Below, piece by piece: positions 58,559 to 64,000 of a DNA stretch of 64,000 nucleotides. Under the pieces are notes generated by a model. The model worked only from the letters and a program-made list of their open reading frames with translations, searched no databases and was not told where the DNA came from. Where the stretch lies: contig OZ024719.1 of assembly GCA_964016875.1 (NCBI GenBank), positions 64,985,224 through 65,049,223 of the forward strand, given 5' to 3'. The position numbers and the translations under genes are program-made. Source of the DNA: Fallopia convolvulus. Lineage: Eukaryota > Streptophyta > Magnoliopsida > Caryophyllales > Polygonaceae. Position 1 is the first letter of the stretch, and the number at the start of each line of letters is the position of its first letter.

Positions 58559-60049
58559 TCAAGCTAGGTCGTCGGGTGGAGCGAAGACATCCGATCCTTC
58601 CATTCCCTTCATCTCAAACACTCGAGTAGGAACTGCGCCAGTGTTACTAGCTCCTGCACTCCGACCAACACTCTGATCTGGTGTCTGCCGTGCTGGTGGT
58701 CGATGGTGGACTCCCGGATTTCCCGTCCTCGGTACCGATCCTTGCGAAGGCGCGCCAACCGTACAGAACCTTTGAAGATGTCCGGGCTTCCCACAAGTAA
58801 AACAATCCTTCACTGGACTAGGACACTGGTTCCTCAAGTGCTCAGCGCTTCCACAATTGTAGCACTGTCTTTGATTCCCGGCAGCCCGACTCTGCTGTGA
58901 TCGTTCTTGGCGTCCCGATGGCTGGAACTCAAGTCTACTCTACGGGTACTGTCCAAACTGATTGTCACCCCTAGAAGTCGATGCAGCTGCCATTTTCCGT
59001 CTCTTACCCCCTCCTACCTGAGCATCCACCTGTTCCGGCCTCAGAGTGGCTGTAGCATACGCCAAAGCAGACTGCTGAACCTCTGTCAATGTCGTGAGTC
59101 TAAGTCCAGACACATAAGCACGTAAATGCGGCTGCAACCTTTTTAGAAAGGTCGCAATCTTCAACTCCTCAGTAGGGGCAGCATTTGGCACCGCTGCCAA
59201 CTCTTGCTGAAACTTCAGAATAGTCTCAGATACTGTGATATTTTCGGGTCCAGCATCCCGAAAAGCAGCCTCCCGAGCCGCCCTCACCACCGGAGGACAG
59301 TATTGATCTCGAATCCGCCTCTCAAACTCCTCGAAAGTCACCTCATTCCGGTGGTCCCTACACAATTCCCACCAGTCAAAAGCACTCTCCTGTAGCAGAC
59401 TCTGTACTAAGGACATCTTCCGCTCCTCCGGTGCCTTAATGGAGTCCAACACGGACTTTACCCTCCTCAACCACTGCTCTACGTCAGAATCCTGAGCTCC
59501 AGCAAAGTTCGGCACTCCAGTCTTCCTAAACTCCGTGAGCCATTTGTCAGGCTGAGGCTCGCGATACTGTCTCCTCGGTTCGACCACATGATCAGCTACC
59601 ACTGGTCCTCGCGAATCTGGCATTGCTCCTAGTTGGGCAGCCAAAACAGAGTCTGGTCCTGGTGCCCTTCTCTCAGCCTCTTGTTGCCCCACAACTGCGT
59701 TCAAATTCGGTACAGCCCCTGCCCCCATTAAAGTCTGCAACAACAGCTGGATCGCAGCATTCACTTCTGGGGCCAATCCTGCTGGTGGTGCTCCTCCTCC
59801 CACTTGAGCCCCGTTTGCTGGGAGACCTCCTCCAGCGACAGATGCACTGTCCTCTCGATGAACAGCAACAGCCACATCCTGACTCTCAGCAACCTCCTCC
59901 TGGTGGGTATCATGTTGTACCTCTGGTTCAGCAGCTACAGGGGCCTCTCCCCTACCCCTACCACGGCCCCGACCTCGGCCTCTACCGCGGCCTCTTCCGC
60001 GGCCTCTTCCATTGGCTTCAGCAGCTCTTGCTCTGGTTGGTGGGGCCAT
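58559..60049 (-). pseudogene. gag: Gag of the TR-GAG element, split by one in-frame TAG
   Basis: One reading frame of 496 codons from ATG 60049 to the stop at 58559, interrupted only by TAG at 58940-58942. Residues 1-13 are followed by an RG-dipeptide run (RGRGRGRGRG, about 15-34). An Ala/Val/Pro-rich region comes next, then a capsid domain (about 155-340) with KWLTEFRKTGVPNF, VEQWLRRVKSVLDSI, ESAFDWWELCRDHR and FEEFERRIRDQYCP. Beyond the TAG, in the same frame, are two CCHC zinc knuckles: CYNCGSAEHLRNQC (58823-58864) and CFTCGKPGHLQRFC (58763-58804). The TAG falls exactly between the capsid and nucleocapsid parts. It may be a nonsense mutation or a read-through site. The frame ends where protease would begin. 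Confidence 0.9.
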
Positions 60050-60281
60050 CTATAACAGAAAGTCCCACGATCAAAATTTAAACATTTTATTTATCCACCT
60101 AATTCTTACTATTCCACGTGAGGTCCTTCAGCTGATGGGGGCGGAGTCGCGACGTGTCACCTACCCCCTATATGCAACATGACTACCCCAGTAAAAACAT
60201 TTTGAAAACACCGGCTGGTTTTGGTTTTAAGTTGGACCTCGGGTACTCTTTGTTGGTCAGTTCCATGTGCCCTGTTGTCAA
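60050..60281 (-). other. 5' untranslated leader of the gag-only element
   Basis: About 230 bp between the primer-binding site and the gag ATG. No other coding potential seen. Confidence 0.6.
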
Positions 60282-60297
60282 CCTGGCTCTGATACCA
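60282..60297 (-). promoter_or_regulatory. Primer-binding site of the gag-only element
   Basis: The minus strand reads TGGTATCAGAGCCAGG, three bases inside the 5' LTR; it is the initiator tRNA-Met type. Confidence 0.93.
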
Positions 60298-60300
60298 ATT

Positions 60301-62811
60301 TGTAACACCCCGACTTCCGTCGAGGCGCTACTGGGAAATAGACCTTACCAGGTACTATTATTTAGGTTGACAACTACACTGTAGGACCTTACAACTCGGG
60401 CACGACGAGAAAACATAATAAAACATCCAACCTTTATTTAATAAAACTTAGAAAACATAATCATGCATGACTCCCTGAAAAACATAAATATTTCAAACGT
60501 CACAACGCCTACTGAACCGAACTATCCGAACAAAACAATAAAAACATAGTACTAGCTCCGTCTAACAAATATAAAAAATCAACATCCAACTAATATAAAT
60601 AAACTAATATAAATCGATCCCACTATGACACGCGCTCTTTACCGCTCCGGCCCGCCATCTTGCCTAGGTTCCTGCACGGCTCCCTGGTTCATACCTGGAA
60701 CTGAAAAATGTTCCCCGAAGGGTCAGCGTCTAATCTACCAAGCTAGAAAGAATATGGAAACTGTAGAACGCTTTGAAATCATTTCTCTAAGGTCAGCATA
60801 CAAATCCACAACCGCAATCATAACTCTAGAGTCCAATACCTAAATTAATTATGTCAGTCACAACAGTCACATACGCATTTGCAATCACAGTCACACAACA
60901 ATGCAATTCTTCCTTTGTCCACAATCCGTCTTCCAAGGCGCTCATCACCGCGCCGAGTGCAGAGGCAGGCCCTCCCACTCCACTTCCCAATCTCCCTTCG
61001 AACTCCTGGCTAAGCCTCCACTGGAGCGCTTGCCCAAAAACACACAGATAATAATTTTCGTTTGAAGGGGTACGATTTTCCCAGTCACACGGGTCAAAGT
61101 AGCCAACTCTTCCTCAACACCAGCTACAATGGGCCGTGTCGGAAACGGTACCAACACAGAGAAAACGTTCCAAAATAATTTCCGACAAAATACATTTAAA
61201 ATCATTAACGCACACAACACACAAGGAGTTCAAAACAATTTAAAAGGTATTCGGGACTAATTCCCAAAACCCGTCCTACAATATCGATACGCAATCTAAC
61301 AAGGGAGAAAAGAACCGAGCAAGTCGAAAAACGACTTACCTGACAAGATATAGCAGAGTTGATCATGAGAAAAACCTAAACAAATGATTAACATTCTTAG
61401 TTAACCAACTGAATAAGCGGACAAATTCTATTATCCTAACTAACTAAGGCCTACTAATGAAACCAACACAATTTCCTTACTAACCTAATTTCTACAAGCT
61501 AGCTTGACTAGAACTCATTGATGGACTGCACAATGCAGTTCTACTTCCAATTAACGCATGTAATGCACTCTAATTACTAGTTATCAAACCAACCCAATCA
61601 ATCTTTGTTTTGTATTATTCTAAGAGTCCTACCCAAAGATATATGTACAAGACTACATATAGCCTAGTTTTAACTTACTAATTTTTAATAAAAAAAACTT
61701 CAACATTTAAACGTTAAGCCTATGACTCAACAGAGACACCCAATTAACAAACCCATTACACAACTCCTTAATTAATTAAGCCTCTTAAAGCAACCACCTC
61801 CTGTACACCTTATCCGAACACCACCCCTACCAAACAAATTAAAACATCCCCGTAAGCAAAGTTTATACCATCGAAGAGGGCTCTAGTTGTACACCAAGAC
61901 ACTTGGGAAGGAAACGCAGCAACACAACCCCGAAAAGTATACTAATTAACGTCGATCGAACTCGCCCCTGGCAACTTCGAAACTTGACCCTCTTAATTAC
62001 CAAGACAATCCACCCATCCCGATCGCAACACACTAACCCGCAGGGATGAACTACTACCTACACTCCCCTACAACACTCCCCGACACGACAGAAAAACATC
62101 GGCTCAGTGAGCAACACAAGTAAACCTATCAACCAAGACTACCATCGGCTTAGCTAATGGAGAAAGAGGTTCACTAACCTGTCTAGTGATCGATAATAAT
62201 GTCGATAGGCAAGGGCGGAGTGTAACGTACTTTCAATTGGTAATATGATGACTCCTAAGGTGATTGCAACTGGTGAGAAAAACAGCCCTTAACAATTACC
62301 AACAGAAAATCGAGATGAAGAAAGAAAAAGGACGCTACTTACCGATTGATGACAAAAGATTAAGGTGTGAGCGAGGATCGTGTGTAGATCTCAGCGATGT
62401 CGCGAGGGTAAAAGAGTTTGGTTCTGGTACGAGAATAGAACGGGGTATAGAATGAATGAACAAGGAAGAACAAAAGATCGCGGCGGTGGAATTTTGTTTA
62501 CGTAGGCTACCCGAATTATATTACGTAGATTTGGTTGATTGATACGGATCAAACAATCGGTTAGAAATAATTAATAAAATTGGGTGGATAAAGAATTCTA
62601 TTAGGTTTTCTTTCTTTCTTTTTTCGAACAAGGGGGTATTCATTGATTAAGCCCACACTATCACTATGGCTTAATTAATAATTTTTTTTTTCTTTTTTTT
62701 TTTTGAAGATTTAAAATAAGTTGTAACTTATAATTTGTGAAACAAGTGCCGTAAAATTACTTGCCACACAAGCAATCTTGGTTCTTGCGCTTGACTAACT
62801 CGGATATTACA
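60301..62811 (-). repeat. 5' LTR of the gag-only element
   Basis: The 2511-bp promoter-bearing LTR of the nested element. Differences from the other LTR were noticed near 62512, 62525, 62685 (poly-T) and 62778. Confidence 0.95.
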
Positions 62812-62816
62812 TCAAA

Positions 62817-64000
62817 GCTTATCCTTCTCCTTTGAAAAGCCAAAGCCGAGAGAGTGATAAGGACGAAACGGACTCGGGAGAGAATTCGGGATGCCTTCAC
62901 CACCGAGCCACCTCCTTGCCCAGCCACCTCCATCACCACCCTCCACCACTTCTTCTTCTTCCTCCCTTCCATTTTGTTTTGTGTGGGCTGGCTGCTAAGT
63001 ATAGAGGAACCAACGAGATAAGGACAGAACGACGTCTCGGGAGAAAGAATTCAGCTCCACCGCCGGCTGTCTTCTTCTCAAGTGTCCACCATCCCCTACC
63101 CACCTCATCTCTTCTTCTTGCTGAGCACATGCTGCTGGGAAGGAGGTAGAACCAGCGAGGGGATCAAGGCGGAGCGACGGGCTCGGGAAGGAGGAAGTGA
63201 AGACGCTTCACCGCCGGTCTTCTTTACCTCGCCAAGGTGACGCCGCCGGCGAACGCTAGCTCCTCCGACCACCAAACACCATGGGAGCTGCTGTCGGGCA
63301 ATGCCCAGCCACCCTCGGGCTCGAGGATCAAGCCATGATCGAGCCACACGAGCCATGGGCTCGAGTGAAGGTATATACGATCGAAATTAATTAGCGGTTT
63401 GATTGCGGAGCCACCGTAAGGGCCTTTCGGTGCCGCTTTGCTAATTAAATTTATAGTTTTTATAATCTTGACGTTGATACGGTTCTACAGGTTCGAACCT
63501 CTCGTGAAACGGACGTCTGGATCTTCAGTTATAGCGAATACAAGTTTCGGATACCGATTGGCAGGTAAAGGACTTCGGATAATTACTCGGGATTCGTTGT
63601 TATTTAGAAAATTGTTTCAAAAGAGAAGCGGATAATTAGTTATAATTCCGCCAAGATGGCTCCTTGAAGCATGATAACTAAGGATTCACTATATATCGAT
63701 ATTCGGAAATTAAATCGTTTATCGATTAGGAAGTTGTAGGAGTAGAGAATACAACTAAGAGGTGTTTCTGTCAACTCGCTGCTGAGAATCCTTTTGTTAT
63801 ATTTGTCAGAGGGAAGATACAGATTACTGTTGGAATTGCTAAGGACGTCGAGCACGCCTTATAAGGCAAGTGGACGATTCTCTCTTGCGTTATGGTTATT
63901 AATGAGGAATTGAATTCCAGTTGATCCTCATGTTGGAAATAATTTGTATGTTGAATAAAGTTCGATAGGTTGTTATTTTGTTAGAAATAACGACTATGTC
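62817..64000 (+). repeat. 3' LTR of the Tekay-like element, part 2 (truncated by the window end)
   Basis: It resumes at GCTTATCC and follows 47408-48650 with few substitutions, except for a 58-bp deletion at about 63601 (present at 48193-48250 in the 5' LTR) with TTA microhomology. The window ends before the LTR does. Confidence 0.92.

Larger units (their letters stand above)
55666..62811 (-). mobile_element. Complete gag-only LTR retrotransposon (TR-GAG type), nested
   Basis: LTRs of 2510 bp (55666-58175) and 2511 bp (60301-62811) begin TGTAACACCCC and end GGATATTACA. They are flanked by TCAAA duplications (55661-55665 and 62812-62816). Only 2.1 kb of interior remains, encoding gag and nothing else; protease, RT, RNase H and integrase are absent. 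Primer site and polypurine tract are both present, so it keeps the cis signals for mobilisation in trans. The LTRs differ at about four positions plus poly-T length, by eye, so insertion is very recent. LTRs with a gag-only interior match the published TR-GAG category of non-autonomous plant elements. Confidence 0.93.
46920..64000 (+). mobile_element. Tekay/Del-like Ty3/gypsy element with wrecked interior (continues past window)
   Basis: The 5' LTR is 46920-49942 and the primer site begins 49947. The 3' LTR starts at 55178 and is split by the gag-only element at 55666-62811; it resumes after the target duplication at 62817 and is still unfinished at the window end. The 5-bp flank before the 5' LTR is TTAGG; its partner lies outside. 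Segments of both LTRs that can be compared differ by only a handful of bases plus one 58-bp deletion. The interior has no intact ORF. The lineage call rests on LTR length, polypurine context and degenerate integrase pieces. Confidence 0.85.

Overview
This window is nuclear DNA from a flowering plant, probably a eudicot. It shows AT-rich spacers, intron-split genes, tRNA-derived SINEs, MITEs and several nested LTR retrotransposons, and there is no sign of bacterial gene organisation. I cannot name the species. Only two clearly intact single-copy-type host genes are visible: a single-exon MATE transporter (8095-9675, minus) and a DREB-type AP2/ERF transcription factor (35334-35975, plus). A third small gene, a two-exon GRF zinc-finger membrane protein (45328-45827, plus), looks intact but lies among transposon debris.

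Layout: 1-3300 is the 5' end (minus strand) of an LTR retrotransposon with a long, GC-rich, apparently noncoding leader. 3300-8094 is AT-rich spacer with a SINE, MITEs and a Copia gag relic. 8095-9675 is the MATE gene. 11983-24737 is a complete 12.75-kb Ty3/gypsy element of the Tat type on the minus strand, with 764/770-bp LTRs and TACGG target duplications. It carries an antisense, intron-containing accessory gene with its own TATA box and two minisatellites. 24743-34829 is AT-rich spacer with a TRIM-like element, Copia and LINE relics and a foldback element holding a nested MITE. 34830-37232 holds the ERF gene, with a SINE just upstream and a MITE downstream. 37659-41990 holds LTR relics. 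42150-46714 holds Mutator-like transposase and OTU relics, the GRF gene and an acidic ORF.

From 46920 to the window end lies a plus-strand, Tekay/Del-like Ty3/gypsy element with 3-kb LTRs and a wrecked interior. Its 3' LTR is split by a complete minus-strand gag-only element (55666-62811) with 2.5-kb LTRs and TCAAA target duplications. The second element is younger than the first, because it sits inside the first one's LTR.

The most unusual structure is the Tat element. It is a two-direction unit: gag-pol on one strand, and on the other a TATA-driven, multi-exon gene whose product resembles the plant 'putative gypsy type transposon' family. The two converge on a roughly 47-bp, 21-copy minisatellite. 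All coordinates for splice sites, repeats and target duplications were read by eye; nothing was aligned or searched computationally.
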